DNA from: Asterias rubens
Taxonomy: Eukaryota; Echinodermata; Asteroidea; Forcipulatida; Asteriidae
Reading direction: 5' to 3'
NCBI RefSeq assembly: GCF_902459465.1
Contig: NC_047068.1
Coordinates: forward strand, 17,135,195 to 17,199,194
Length of the DNA: 64,000 nucleotides
In this document: in pieces, positions 36,121 to 48,521 of the stretch
Numbering within the stretch: the stretch's first letter is position 1
How the letters are laid out: the number at the start of each line of letters is the position of its first letter
The notes under the pieces: generated by a model
Database searches by the model: none
The model's input: only the letters and a program-made list of their open reading frames with translations
What the model was told of the DNA's origin: nothing
Translations under genes and position numbers: made by a program

Positions 36121-36599
36121 CTCAAAATAGTGTTGTCTTTGGTTGGCGCCCTCATACGTTACGAGAGCGACAGACAGAAAATGGCCGACTTCAACAAGTG
36201 ATTCCCGTTATCTTTTCTCCTAAAAAGTATGTGACATTTTATGGCAGAATAAGTCGACAAAACCTCCGCAAAAGAGTTGAGGTGAGTTGAATGTAAATTA
36301 TAGAATCCGTTGAAAGAGTTTTTATGGTGAATACGAGTTTTTAAAATGGTGAAAGTTGAGCAAATCTGAGTCTGAGACTTCATTCACTTTCACCGTGTCT
36401 GTGCTGTGGGGCGCGGCGGCGGTAAACTCGAACACACGTGGGCTGGTACGACGAAACCAACTCGCACAGCCATTTTGAAAAAACAATGCATTTGAATTTC
36501 TTGAACAAAGTAAAAATAATAATTTACAATGTAATTTTGTATTTTTCCTGTTTTATTAATGAATAAATTTTATTTATTAACAACTTATTGTTTTTTTAT

Positions 36600-36955
36600 A
36601 ATAGATGTTAAATTTGCATCGGGGATAAAGAATATTAATTTTGGTTTTTACCCATACACTGATGTGTGTTAGCACTGTATACTCAGTACTTTCCCGAGTC
36701 CTGTGAAAAAATATCACAGGCATGTTACTCGGGTGGGATTCGAACCCACGACCCTTGCAATTCTAGAGCAGTGTCTTACCAACTAGACTACCGAGGTTGC
36801 CCGGCAGCTAGAGGCAGTTCGAATCCTATGTTTTGGCAGCGGGTACCGCAACGATATAATAGATGTTAAATTTGCATCGGGGATAAAGAATATTAATTTT
36901 GGTTTTTACCCATACACCGATGTGTGTTAGCACTGTATACTCAGTATTGGTTTTT
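36600..36955 (-). mobile_element. tRNA-derived SINE, complete copy plus tandem partial copy
   Basis: On the - strand CTCGGTAGTCTAGTTGGTAA (A box) and GTCGTGGGTTCGAATCCC (B box) form a tRNA-like head, then the CCTGTGATATTTTTTCACAG body and a tail ending GATGCAAATTTAACATC. The tail repeats at 36856-36950, so two copies lie head to tail. It is not called a tRNA gene because the anticodon arm is poor and the body is shared with other SINEs. Confidence 0.75.
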
Positions 36956-36959
36956 GGGT

Positions 36960-38690
36960 TTTTTTTTTTCTTGTGTGGTGGGGTGGGGGTTGTCGTTTTT
37001 CTGGGGGTACTAAGGCTCCCCCGTGAGCCTTGGGGTCTAACATTTTATGCCTTCTTAATGCGATTTCTTTTTTATTATCATTGATAGGTGAAAAATATTG
37101 TCAAATTGCATTTTTTAAAGATGTTTTTTTTAACTCACCAAAAAGGCAATACAAGCATTATGAATGTTAATTAAGTGTGTGGAGAAATTTTTGGAGTTGG
37201 AGTTATTTGATGGCAAACAATTTGTAATATGTTCGCTATTGTTTAAAAAGGTTGTATTTTTATCTTTTAGATGGCTGCCTATCCTCTTGAGTCTGTTGTT
37301 TGGCTGAGATAGTATAATTTGGATAAATTACAGGTAAGACAATCTCCTGAATAAAAGCAGTGAGTGAAATATGGGGTTGTTGCTGTTGATCTTTTATCTC
37401 TTAGTATCAATACTTGAACAAGTGTTTTATTTTATCATTGTTTTTTTTCTAAAAGAGACAGGGATAATCTTGGTAGTAGGCCCTCACAGTCAATTTAAGG
37501 AGAAGATGTGACTAGACATTTAATCACTTTGAGTTAAATTACTGCAATGATATCTCTTAGTGCATGAGTTCCTCCAAGCATTATTGTTGCTGCTTTCAAT
37601 GTTTGTCTTTATTTATTTGTGACTAAAAGTTAAAATGGGTAAACACGACACGATTAAACCGAACAACTGATTTACTGACAGTGGATAATATTTTTAAAAT
37701 ATTAATTGATCCAATTAGTTACAATATTTATTCGGGCAAACACATTTACAAGCACATGTACACACATTAAAATATTTAAGAAAATAAAGTAAAACAACAG
37801 TGGGGTGCCCAGGAGAGAATAAAAGAAAAAGAAAAAAAGTATCGCCAAAAGGCGTACGTCTCCTAAATCCCATTAAGTACATTAAAGGGTCTATGTACTT
37901 TTTGTAGGACAAAAAACACAATGTCCACAGATTTTAATTTAAACTTTAATACACAGTTTGAAGATAATGATGGTAGAAAGCTTCCCTGAAAATATTACTT
38001 GCTGAGGTGCTGTAGTTTTTGAGAAATGGGTAAAACAATGTCATGAAAATAATTTTTGTCTCTGTGATCATGAGACGAAAATTATTTGAAGAAAGGGCAT
38101 ATAAAAAGCACAGAAGATAATACAAATAATACAATTCAATTTTATGTTTGAGTTGCAGTCAAGCTTAGCATCTCCAAAGACATCTACCCTGTCAACAAAA
38201 GATGTCCAAGACCATGTACCAGCGGATGAGAAAGCTGTACTCTCCAGTATAAGGTGAACTCCCAGAAAGTAATACTTTTATTCTTAACCCTGGTTAAGTA
38301 TGGTGGTTTTTATTCCCTGCAAATGGCAAAACTACCAAAGGGGCAAACTGTTTTTGACATGTCCTTCCGAGTGTGGGTGTGTAGGTATACACATTCATAC
38401 CAGGGACCTATAACAAAAGAGGACAATAGGTCCACGGTTTGGGAAAGGTCCACAGTTCAAATACGTTAACAAAACCAATGGGAGCTGCTGCAAAAAAAGT
38501 TTAGAGTATAAACAAAAGAGGGACAATATCAGGTCTACGGTTGCAGGCATAAACAAGCTTGTGTGTGTGGGTGCAAGCAAATTATAACTCAATGGGGACA
38601 CAAATTAACTAAAAACTTGGTGTGTCAAAGGGTCATTGATTTCATCCAGAAGCTCTTTGGTCCCTCATTATGGCTAAAACAACAGTATTG
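36960..38690. other. Intervening sequence of locus B
   Basis: Besides the diverged exon-like copy at 38165-38253 and a matching upstream fragment near 37560-37640, no gene is recognised. A T/G-rich low-complexity stretch lies at 36950-37000. Confidence 0.4.
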
Positions 38691-40029
38691 TTTTTTTTGT
38701 TAGATTGACAACTTGAGATGGATTTTGCATATCAACTGCAAACTTGGTTTTTACCGATTTGAGATGACAGGCAGCTAATAACTGTATGTCAGGTTTTATG
38801 TTGAAATACTGTTGCTTATTTTTATTTGAACAATCACAATGTTCCTGATGTGCATGAGCTCCTCCAACCATTTTGTTGCTTCTCTCAATGTTTTGTCTTC
38901 ATTAATGTTTGGTGGCCTGGAAGTAAAGACAAACTAATGGAGCTTTTTGAGACTAAATGATTTCCCACTTCTCTTGTGTTTCAATCAGGCTTAGCATCTG
39001 CAAAGACATGTACCCGTCAACAAGTAGATGTCCAAGACAAACCTCTGATAAAGGAGCTGCACCCTCAATTAAAAGGTAAATTTCCAGAAAGCACACTTTT
39101 AATAATAAGTTTGCCAAAAATGGTGCTCTGTAACAATTGTGCAGAATACATGTTGCTCTTGTTTGAACAAAAGTCAAAAATAGCTTCATGTCTTGATTTG
39201 AATTGACAGGCTGAGTTGTGTTTTTATGTCAATATTAATTTGTCAAGCTTTCAACAGGTGCATCAGTCAATGTAATACATTTGAGAGAGATGATTGATTT
39301 AAAAATTAAAGTAAAACCATAAAATTATACCTCCCCCTGAGTAGATGGTAGAAAAGGAGAAGTACTTCTCAAACTTTCTCACAGAGTACTACTTTTAACG
39401 GGAAAAAGTGATAAGTAATGGTTTGAAAATTAATAAGGAAAACATTGATCACTAATATCACACTAAAACAAAACCCTGATATCACTTGGGAGGAGGTCAT
39501 AGATTTTGCACTGAATTGTTTGCCTGTAATTGCATATAAACTGTTTACTTTATCTTTCCTTGCTAGAAGTTCCTACAACCAAGTATGGAGGGAATCAACC
39601 CTACTGACATCTTGAAAGGCTGCATGGTACAAAGGAAGGCAACGCGTATGAAACATCAGTATCATCAACACATCCTAGGATTTCATCTGTGTAACAACCC
39701 AGCAATTTGTTGTAATCAATACTATTACTAACAAATTCATTGTAGGTATTATCTTAGTTTGATTTTCTATGTTTTTCTAGTTGGTGTAGAGTGGGTTGTT
39801 ATTGCACTACTGTAAAGTTTAAATGTAGAAAAGACACATTGTGTACCTATTTTGGGCCGAAATTACTAGAAAGGGGTTACTTTTTATACACATGAACAAG
39901 TAAAACACCACAGTAATGAAAAACTTTACACTTTTCATTTGAATCTGCGGTGATTCATCAATAGTAATAACTAAAAAGTCCCGTAATCTTGTAAATACGA
40001 GCACCATTGCAAATAACAAGCACATACGC

Positions 40030-40385
40030 GTTTTTTTTTTGCGCTACCTTGGTGGTGCGGCAACTACAAAGATTAAAGGGACCTGGACACTTGCACGTGG
40101 CAGGTGGGGTCCTACTTCCGGCTCGGGCCACTGGGTGGTTGATCTTAAAGGTGCATTCGGGCTCCTTTCCTTAGGAGGGCCAGTGTTATCACAAATGGTT
40201 GACCAACGGAAGTAGTCCCTAGTCTTTTCGGCTAGCGGACCGCCTTAGTAAAGTAGGGGACTGCCCTGGGTAACCCTGGGGCGGCGGACCGGACCCGCTC
40301 GGGAGGGCGGTGCAATGGCCCCGATGATCTGGAAAAGCGCGTGGGGCCGGTATCCTGGGACCTGCACGATTGGTAGCCCTGCTAA
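40030..40385. other. GC-rich island of unknown nature
   Basis: The ~350-bp block is markedly GC-rich between AT-rich flanks, with segments such as CCCTGGGGCGGCGGACCGG. A stretch at 40243-40280 (TTAGTAAAGTAGGGGACTGC) faintly resembles the 3' promoter part of 5S rRNA, but I could not align a full 5S, snRNA or SRP RNA on either strand. It may be an RNA-derived pseudogene or a CpG island. Confidence 0.4.
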
Positions 40386-40616
40386 ATTGAACAAACCTTA
40401 CCAGGATGAATAGACCAAATTTGTAACTAAAATTTGTTCCTTGCAATGGTGTACTTAATTACAAGATTATGGGTCGGTTAACATATTACTATTGATAAAT
40501 CACCTCAGATTCTAATGAATCATGTTTATGTTTTGCAAAACTGTGATGTTTTACTTTGTCAGTTGTATACAGTAACCTTGATCTGGACCCCCCCCCCCCC
40601 AAATAGTATTCATTAG

Positions 40617-42935
40617 GCCTATAGCTTTATGGTTTTATCAAATTTTGCCTGAAAATGTAGCTTTATCTAATTTGTCTGAAAAAAGGGTTTTATCAAACTG
40701 TGCTTGAAAATGTGGGCAAGGCTTTATATCCTTATGGTTTGATCCAATTTTGCCTGAAAATGTGTGCAAGGCTATATATATAGCCTTATGTTTTTATCAA
40801 ACGTTGCCTGAATGTGGCTTCATCAAATTTTGCCTTAAAATGTGTGCGATGCTATATAAATTTGTTTTTTTATCAAATTTTGCCTCAAAATGTGTTTTTT
40901 CACAAATTTTGCCCGAAAATGTGGTTTTATAAAATTTCGCCTGAAAATGTTTTACAAGGCTATATAAAGTCTTGTGGTTTTTATCAAATTTTGCTTGAAT
41001 AATTATAGTTTTTATCAAATTTTGCCTGAAAATGTTTAAAAATATCTTATGGGTTTTCTCACATTTTGCCCGAAAATGTGGTTTTATCAAAGTTTGACCT
41101 GAAATGTGTATGAGGCTATGTTTCGCCAGAAAATGTGGTTTCTATCAAATGTTGCCCGAAAATGTGTTTTTATCAAAGTTTGACTGGAAATGTTAACAAG
41201 GTATAGCCTTGTGGTTTTTATCAAATTTGGCCTGAAAATGTTTACAAGGCTTTAGTCTTATGGTTTTCCACAAATTTTGCCAGAAAATGTGTTTTTTAAC
41301 AAATTTTACCTTAACATTTTTACAAGGCTATGGTTTTTATCAAATCCTGCCTAAAAATATTTACAAGGTATGGTTTTTCACAACTTTTGCCCGAGAATGT
41401 GGTTTTTATCAAATTTTGCAAGAAAATGGTTATCAAATTTTGCCTGAAAATGCTTATGGTTCTTCACAAATTTTGCCCGTAAATGTGGTTTTATCAAAAT
41501 TTGCCTGAAAATTTTTACAAGGCTATAGTCTTATGGTTTCTATCAAATGTTGCCCGAAAATGTGGTTTTATCAAATTTTGACCAAAAATGTGTGCAAGGC
41601 TATAGTCTTTTGGTTTTTCACAAATTTTGCCAGAAAATGTGTTTTTTATCAAATTTTGCCTGAAAATGTTTTCAAGGTATGGTTCTCCAAATTTTGCCCG
41701 TAAATGTGTACAAGGCTAGCCTTATGGTTTTTCACAAATTTTGCCCGAAAATGTGGTTTTATCAAAGTTTGACTGAAAATGTTAACAAGGTATATATAGC
41801 CTTGTGGTTTTGATTAACTTATGCCTGAAAATGTTTACAAGGTTATAGCCTAATTGTTTTATCAAATTTTGCCAGAAAATGTGTTTTTTAACAAATTTTG
41901 ACTGAAAATGTTTACAAGGCAATATGGTCTTATGGTTTTTCACAAATTTTGCCAGAAAATGTGGTTTTTATCAAATTTTGCCTGAAAATGTTTACAAGGC
42001 TTTAGTCTTATGGTTTTGTCACAAATTTTGCCAGAAAATGTGGTTTTATCAAATTTTGACCTAAAATGTGTACAAGGCTAGCCTTATGGTTTTTCACAAT
42101 TTTTTACAAAATGTGGTTTTATCAAAGTTTGACTGAAAATGTTAACAAGGTATATATAGCCTTGTGGTTTTGATCAACTTATGCCTGAAAATGTTTACAA
42201 GGTTATAGCCTAATGGTTTTATCAAATTTTGCCAGAAAATGTGGTTTTTAACAAATTTTGCCTGAAAATGTCTACAAGGCTTTAGTCTTATGGTTTTTAT
42301 CAAATTTTGCCTGAAAATGTGGTTTTTAACAAATTTTGCTATGGTTTTTATCAAACTTTGCCTTAAAATGGTTACAAGGCTATAGTCTTATGGTTTTTCA
42401 CAAATTTTGCCCGAAAATGTGGTTTTATCAAATTTTGCCGTAAAATGTTTACAAGGTTATATAGTCTTATGGTTCTTCACAAATTTTGCCAGAAAATGTG
42501 GTTTTATCAAACTTTGACCTAAAATGTGTACAAGGCTAGCCTTATGGTTTTTCACAAATTTTTACAAATGTGTTTTTATCAAAGTTTGACTGGAAATGTT
42601 AACAAGGTATAGCCTTGTGGTTTTGATCAAATTATGCCTGAAAATGTTTACAAGGTTATAGCCTAATGGTTTTATCAAATTTTGCCTGAAAATGTTTACA
42701 AGGCTATAGTCTTATGGTTTTTATCAAATTTTGCCCAAACATGTGGTTTTTATCAAACTTGCCTGAAAATGTTTACAAGGCCTTATGGGTTTCATTAAAT
42801 TTTGCCAGAACAAGTGGTTTTTTGTCAAATTTTGCCTGAAAATGTTTACAAGGCTATACTCTTATGGTTTTATCAAATTTTGCCCGAAAATGTGGCTTTA
42901 TCAAATTTTGCTTGAAAATGGTTTTATCAAGTTTG
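40617..42935 (+). repeat. Degenerate 29-mer tandem array B
   Basis: Same unit as array A: TTTTGCC(T/C)GAAAATGTGG plus TTTTTATCAAA or TTTTTCACAAA, with optional 'tacaaggctatagtctta' pieces. A longer sub-block of about 350 bases recurs at 41755-41880 and 42115-42245 (shared 'aacaaggtatatatagccttgtgg'). It starts directly after a C run and AATAG and ends at 'aaaataaagc'. Confidence 0.92.
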
Positions 42936-43177
42936 GTTTTGTGTGTACGAAAATAAAGCTAATTTTTAAGGGTGAATTAATTTAAGTTTTAATTGCCCTA
43001 AACTCAAAGACTAATATCTCATTATTTCTTGAGTCGTCTACTTGGCCCACCATATTTGAACACAGTGCAGCCATGGGTGTGTATTATTTCTACACCTAAT
43101 TTCATATGCGCAAAAATACTTAGCTAAAAGCGACTTTATACATATCCAATTGCACTGTAGTTAAAGATGGTGGCCCG

Positions 43178-43275
43178 AGGGTCCATCTTAACCCGATGGA
43201 ACCCACCCCACACAGTAGGGGGCTAACATTGGTCCTTATAGTGTGGGGTGGGTTCCATCGAGATAAGATGGACCT
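43178..43275. mobile_element. Hairpin element
   Basis: Left arm GGTCCATCTTA...GGAACCCACCCCACAC is mirrored by GTGTGGGGTGGGTTCC...TAAGATGGACC around a ~30-base loop. No target duplication recognised. Confidence 0.8.
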
Positions 43276-43385
43276 TCAACATATGAATTTGGGGGGGAGG
43301 GGGGTAGGGTTGATGCAAATAAAGTACAAGTTACAAGGAGAGTTCTGTTCAATTTTTTATTGAAAATTTTTGCCAAAAAAAAAAG

Positions 43386-44085
43386 CAGAGTCGTGCAAAC
43401 ACCTGTGCCTGTTGGTGGACCCCCTCGGCCACCTAGAACTTGTGATGGTCCAAAAGTCCAAATGCTATGGTTGATATGTTCTCTGTTCAGTGAAGTTCAA
43501 TTAGATGCGCTACTAGTGGTTTGTAACAACGATGTACTGTCTTACAAATCTAACGAGCTAAACGCAATTTAGCGCTTCGTTTTAGACGCAGAAGTGCTGA
43601 GCAGAAGGTAGTTGTTGCTTGCTTAAATGAAATGGTGCCCTCAAGAGTGCTTAGGATTTCACCGATTGTGGTTTCGCAACCAAGCCGCACTGGTGGTGCC
43701 AAGAGGTGTCAACGCTTGTTCCAATGGGATCCTAACTCGACAGATGATGAGAACTTCTATCCAGATGATGATGTGCTGGTCGGAGTAACAAGTTCTGTAA
43801 TGGCCAGTAATTTAGTTACCAATTGTGTGTGAAGCAAGTCTCCAAATTTATTTGGAAAAGTGATGGCGTATTACACAAACGTCACAAATTTGTTAAACAG
43901 TTTGAGCATGATAAGAAGTGATTTTTACTCACTGCATGTTTGCCAATAAATGATACTGGAGATGACATTGGATCAATATTAAGTCTACCATCCCTAAAGA
44001 AAACGTACAGTGACCAAATGTTTCAACAGGGCCAAGATAATTGTGATAAATTCACTACTCGAAGACAGCATGGGTCGTCACCAAA
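43386..44085 (+). pseudogene. Decayed coding-like segment, left flank of satellite array 1
   Basis: A frame reads VVQTPVPVGGPPRPP after an acceptor-like AGCAG, and a later one reads RCQRLFQWDPN...FYPDDDV. The same segments, diverged, occur in opposite orientation at 47565-48168. The shared pieces follow in the same order in both copies, with stops and indels, so both look like remains of one gene or transposon. I do not recognise the protein. Confidence 0.5.
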
Positions 44086-44094
44086 CATGTCTTG

Positions 44095-47000
44095 TTGTAG
44101 AGAATACGCAACAGCAGTGCAAATATGGGTGATTCAAAACACAGGTGAAAGTGTAGAGAATACGCAACACCAGCGGAATTATGGGTAATTCCAACACATG
44201 TGAAAGTGTAGAGGATAGGCAAGACCAGGGGAAGTACGGGAAATTCAAAACACAGGTGAAAGTGTAGAGAATACACAACTATAGGGGAATTATGGGTAAT
44301 TCAAAACACAGGTGAATGTGTAGAGAATACGCAACTACAGGGGAATTATGGGTTATTCAAAACACAGGTGAAAGTGTAGAGAATAGGCAACACCAGGGGA
44401 GTTATGGGTAATTCAAAACACAGGTGAAAGTGTAGAGAATAGGCAACACCAGGAGAATTATGGGTATTCAAAACACAATGATAGTGTAGAGAATACGCAA
44501 CACCAGGGTACGTATGGGTAATTCAAAACACAGGTGAAAGTGTAGAGAATACCCAACACCAAGGGAATTATGGGTAATTCAAAACACAGGTGAAAGTGAA
44601 GAGAATAGGCAACACTAGGGGAAGTATGGGTAATTCAAAACACAATGAAAGTGTAGAGAATACCCAACACCAAGGGAATTATGGGTAATTCCAAACACAG
44701 GTGAAAGTGTAGAGAATATGCAACTACAGGGGAATTATGGGTAACTCAAAACACAGGTGAAAGTGTAGAGAATACCCAACACCAGGGGAATTATGGGTAA
44801 TTCCAAACACAGGTGAAAGTGCAGAGAATATGCAACTACAGGGGAATTATGGGTAATTCAAAACACAGGTGAAAGTGTAGAGAATAGGCAACACCAGGGG
44901 AGTTATGGGTAATTCAAAACACAAGTGAATGTGTAGAGAATACGCAACTACAGGGGAATATGGGTAATTCAAAACACAGGTGAAAGTGCAGAGAATAGGC
45001 AACACCCAGGGGAGTTATGGGTAATTCAAAACACAAGTGAATGTGTAGAGAATACGCAACTACAGGGGAATATGGGTAATTCAAAACACAGGTGAAAGTG
45101 CAGAGAATAGGCAACACCAGGGGAATTATGGGTAATTCCAACACATGTGAAAGTGTAGAGAATAGGCAAGACCAGGGGAAGTACGGGAAATTCAAAACAC
45201 AGGTGAAAGTATAGAGAATACACAACTATAGGGGAATTATGGGTAATTCAAAACACAGGTGAAAGTGTAGAGAATACACAACTATAGGGGAATTATGGGT
45301 AATTCAAAACACGGGTGAATGTGTAGAGAATACGCAACTACAGGGGAAGTATGGGCAATTCAAAACACAGGTGAATGTGTAGAGAAAAGGCAACACCAGG
45401 AGAATTATGGGTATAAGTGGGTGGAATTATGGGTAATTCAAAACACAGGTGAAAGTGTAGAGAATACGCAACTACAGGGGAATTATGGGTAATTCAAAAC
45501 ACAGGTGAAAGTGTAGAGAATAGGCAACACAAGGGGAGTTATGGGTAATTCAAAACACAAGTGAATGTGTAGAGAATACGCAACTACAGGGGAATTATGG
45601 GTAATTCAAAACACAGGTGAAAGTGCAGAGAATAGGCAACACCAGGGGAAGAATGGGTAATTCAAAATACACGTGAAAGTGAAGAGAATACGCAACACCA
45701 GGCGAATTATGGGTAATTCCAAACACAAGTGAATGTGTAGAGAATACACAACTACAGGGGAATTATGGGTTATTCAAAACACAGGTGAAAGTGTAGAGAA
45801 TAGGCAACACCAGGGGAAGTATGGGTAATTCAAAACACAGGTGAAAGTGTAGAGAATACGCAAGTACAGGGGAGATATGGGTAATTCAAAGCACAAGTGA
45901 AAGTGTAGAGAATAGGCAACACCAGGGGAGTTATGGGTAATTCAAAACACAGGTGAAAGTGTAGAAAAAAAGGCAACACCAGGGGAGTTTGAGTAACTCA
46001 AAACATATGTGAAAGTGTGTAGAATACGCAAGACCAGGGGAAGTATGGGTAACTCATGACACAGGTGAAAGTGTAGAGAATACTCAAGACAGGGGGAAAG
46101 TATATGGGTAATTCACCACACCTGTGAAAGTGTAGAGAATACGACACAGCGGGGGAAGTATAGGTAATTCGAAACACAATGAAAGTGTAGGGAATACGCA
46201 ACTCGCGGGAGTTATTGGTATTTCAAAACACAGTGTAGAGAATTCGCAAGACCAGGGGAAAGTATGGGTAATTCACCACACACGTGTAAGTGTAGAGAAT
46301 ACGACACACCGGGGGATGTATGGGTAATTCAAAACACAGGTGAAAGTGTAGAGAATCCGCAACACCAGTGGAAGCTGAGGTCAAAATTCCAGTTGAACCC
46401 AGTTAACTGGGTTCAACTGGTTCAACTGGATAGTGACCAAACTCGTCCATTTTCCATAATAACCAACTGGTTGGACTAGGTTTAACTAGTTTATGAACTG
46501 ATTTTGAACTATAGTTCCAGTTAAACCCCGAAGGTTCAACTGGAATTTTGACCTGGGAGTATGGATAATTCAAAACACACGTGAAAGTGAAGAGAATACG
46601 CAACACCAGGCGAATTATGGGTAATTCCAAACACAAGTGAATGTGTAGAGAATACACAACTACAGGGGAATTATGGATAATTCAAAACACAAAGTGAGCT
46701 ATGGGTATTTCAAAACACAATGAAAGTGTAGAGAATACGCAATACCAGGGGACGTATGGGTAATTCAAAACAGAGGTGAAAGTGGAGAGAATACCCAACA
46801 CCAGGGGAAGTATGGGTAATTCAAAACACAGGTGAAAGTGTAGAGAATAGGCAACACCAAGAGAACTATGGGTATTCGTAAACACAATGAAAGTGTAGAG
46901 AATACGCAACACCAGGGGACGTATAGGTAATTCAAAACACAAGTGAATGTGTAGAGAATACGCAACTACAGGGGAATTATGGGTAATTCAAAACACAGGT

Positions 47001-47560
47001 GAAAGTGCAGAGAATAGGCAACACCAGGGGAAGTATGGGTAATTCAAAATACACGTGAAAGTGTAGAGAATACGCAACACCAGGGGAATTATGGGTAATT
47101 CCAAACACAAGTGAATGTGTAGAGAATACGCAACTACAGGGGAATTAAGGGTTATTCAAAACACAGGTGAAAGTGTAGAGAATAGGCAACACCAGGGGAA
47201 GTATGGGCAATTCAAAACAAATGTGAAATTGTAGAGAATATGCAAGACAGGGGATGTATGGGTAATTCAAAACACAGGTGAAAGGAAGTATGAGCAGACC
47301 ACCACACAAGGGCAGTATGCATAAATAGTTCTACCTCCATGGTAAATCACAACATAAGTGAAGAGGAGAGAATACACCACACTAGGGGATGTATGGGTAA
47401 TTCAAACCACAGGTGATAGTGTATAGAGAAAACGCAACACCAGTGAACTGAAAGTAAGGATTATTCTCCACACATGTGAAAGTGTAGAGAATACGCAACA
47501 CCAGGGGAAGTATGGGTAATTCAAAACACAATGAAAGTGTAGGGAATATGCAACCATTGA
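44095..47560. repeat. 56-bp satellite array 1
   Basis: Unit GGGTAATTCAAAACACAGG(T)GAAAGTGT + AGAGAATACGCAACACCAGG(G)GAAGTAT, spacing 55-56 bases measured at 44151, 44206 and 44262. It holds some 50-60 copies with changes at fixed positions (caacaccagg versus caactacagg). It is interrupted by the MITE at 46378-46554. The last 260 bases match the start of array 2 (49600-49830). Confidence 0.93.
46378..46554. mobile_element. Palindromic MITE inserted in satellite array 1
   Basis: Ends AGGTCAAAATTCCAGTTGAA and TTCAACTGGAATTTTGACCT are exact inverted repeats, with further inverted AACTGG(T)T motifs inside. The satellite resumes on both sides, so it inserted after the array formed. Confidence 0.8.
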
Positions 47561-47564
47561 CCTC

Positions 47565-48168
47565 TTCTAAAAACTAACCAGTTCGAAAGAATTTGATAAG
47601 AATCCAATGTCATCTTTGGTATCAAAAGGCAGTAAAAAGGTGTTCTTACTATATATTTTTGATGTAAAGTGGCATGACCAAGCAGAACATGTTTCTCCAG
47701 CCGTCATATCATCAACTGAATAGAAGTCCTAATCATCCACCAAGTCCAGATTCCATTGGCTCAAGCAAAGACATCTCAAGGCACCTTTGATGATCTTGAA
47801 AGATCCCCAGTTCAAACCTGTTTACTAGAAAACAAAAGAGTGACGTGACCAACAAAAGGCTAAATGATAAGGGGCCCTCATCCCGACGTCTTGAGAGATC
47901 TTGCCGAACCAAACATTTTAGGGACCAACCACTACTTTCCAGCTCATAATGTGCAAGTATGAATGCATCCAAAAGTTGCTTTGCTCTAGCTCATCAAATT
48001 TGTAAGGCGTTACACCAGTGAAACAAAACACTAGTGGTGCATCTAATTAAACTTCACTGAACAGAGAACATACCTTCCATCGCACCCAGACCAGCAGGAC
48101 CAACACTTGTTCCAGGCAGCCGAGGGGGTCCACCAACAGGCACAGGTGTTTGCACAACTCTGCGAGTT
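47565..48168 (-). pseudogene. Decayed coding-like segment, right flank of satellite array 1
   Basis: On the - strand an exon-like block at 48076-48160 reads VVQTPVPVGGPPRLPGTSVG and ends at GTATGTTCTCTG, a good donor. Further along, a frame reads FYSVDDM...FDTKDDIGF, matching FYPDDDV...NDTGDDIGS of the left flank, though a stop precedes it. This is the inverted partner of 43386-44085. Confidence 0.5.
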
Positions 48169-48479
48169 TTTCAGAGGGTTTGGATGAGGCCCTAACATAC
48201 ATGAAAACCCTCATGAGAATGAGCTGCTCCTACACAATGAGTCAACAAGATATTTCTGTGGTTTTACCTTGAGCTCTGAAAAATATTCTGAATATCTTTC
48301 AGAGCTAAAACCCCCAATGAAAAAAGTACAAGTAAGGGAATTTTATCATTGTATTTTATAAAAGAAATTTCCATATCTCTGCAAGATATTGAGATTTCCA
48401 TAATTTTGCTCAATTTCTGACAAACGTTAATAACTTCACTCATAATAAAGAACAACACTTTTTGAGAATACTTACTGAG

Positions 48480-48521
<42 letters not shown>

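Larger units (their letters stand above)
36140..39660 (+). ncRNA. Putative non-coding transcript locus B (related to locus A)
   Basis: A CpG-containing block at 36140-36277 ends GAGGTGAGTTGAATG, like the donor of locus A. An exon-like block at 38989-39075 (after CAATCAG, before GTAAATTTCC) and its flanks from 38690 to 39570 closely match 16890-17790. A more diverged copy of the same block lies at 38165-38253, ending AAGGTGAACTCCCAG. A 3' block starts at 39568 with 'ttcctacaaccaagtatggag', matched at 17945. The three exon-like copies differ by indels that are not multiples of three. Transcription is inferred only. Confidence 0.35.

Noticed and set aside
36727-36800. A functional tRNA gene on the - strand
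   Set aside because: A and B boxes are good, but the anticodon arm is poor and the same head with the same downstream body occurs at other places, which marks a SINE.
40030-40385. 5S rRNA, U1, U2 or SRP RNA gene
   Set aside because: Only short stretches resemble any of them; no full-length alignment could be made on either strand.
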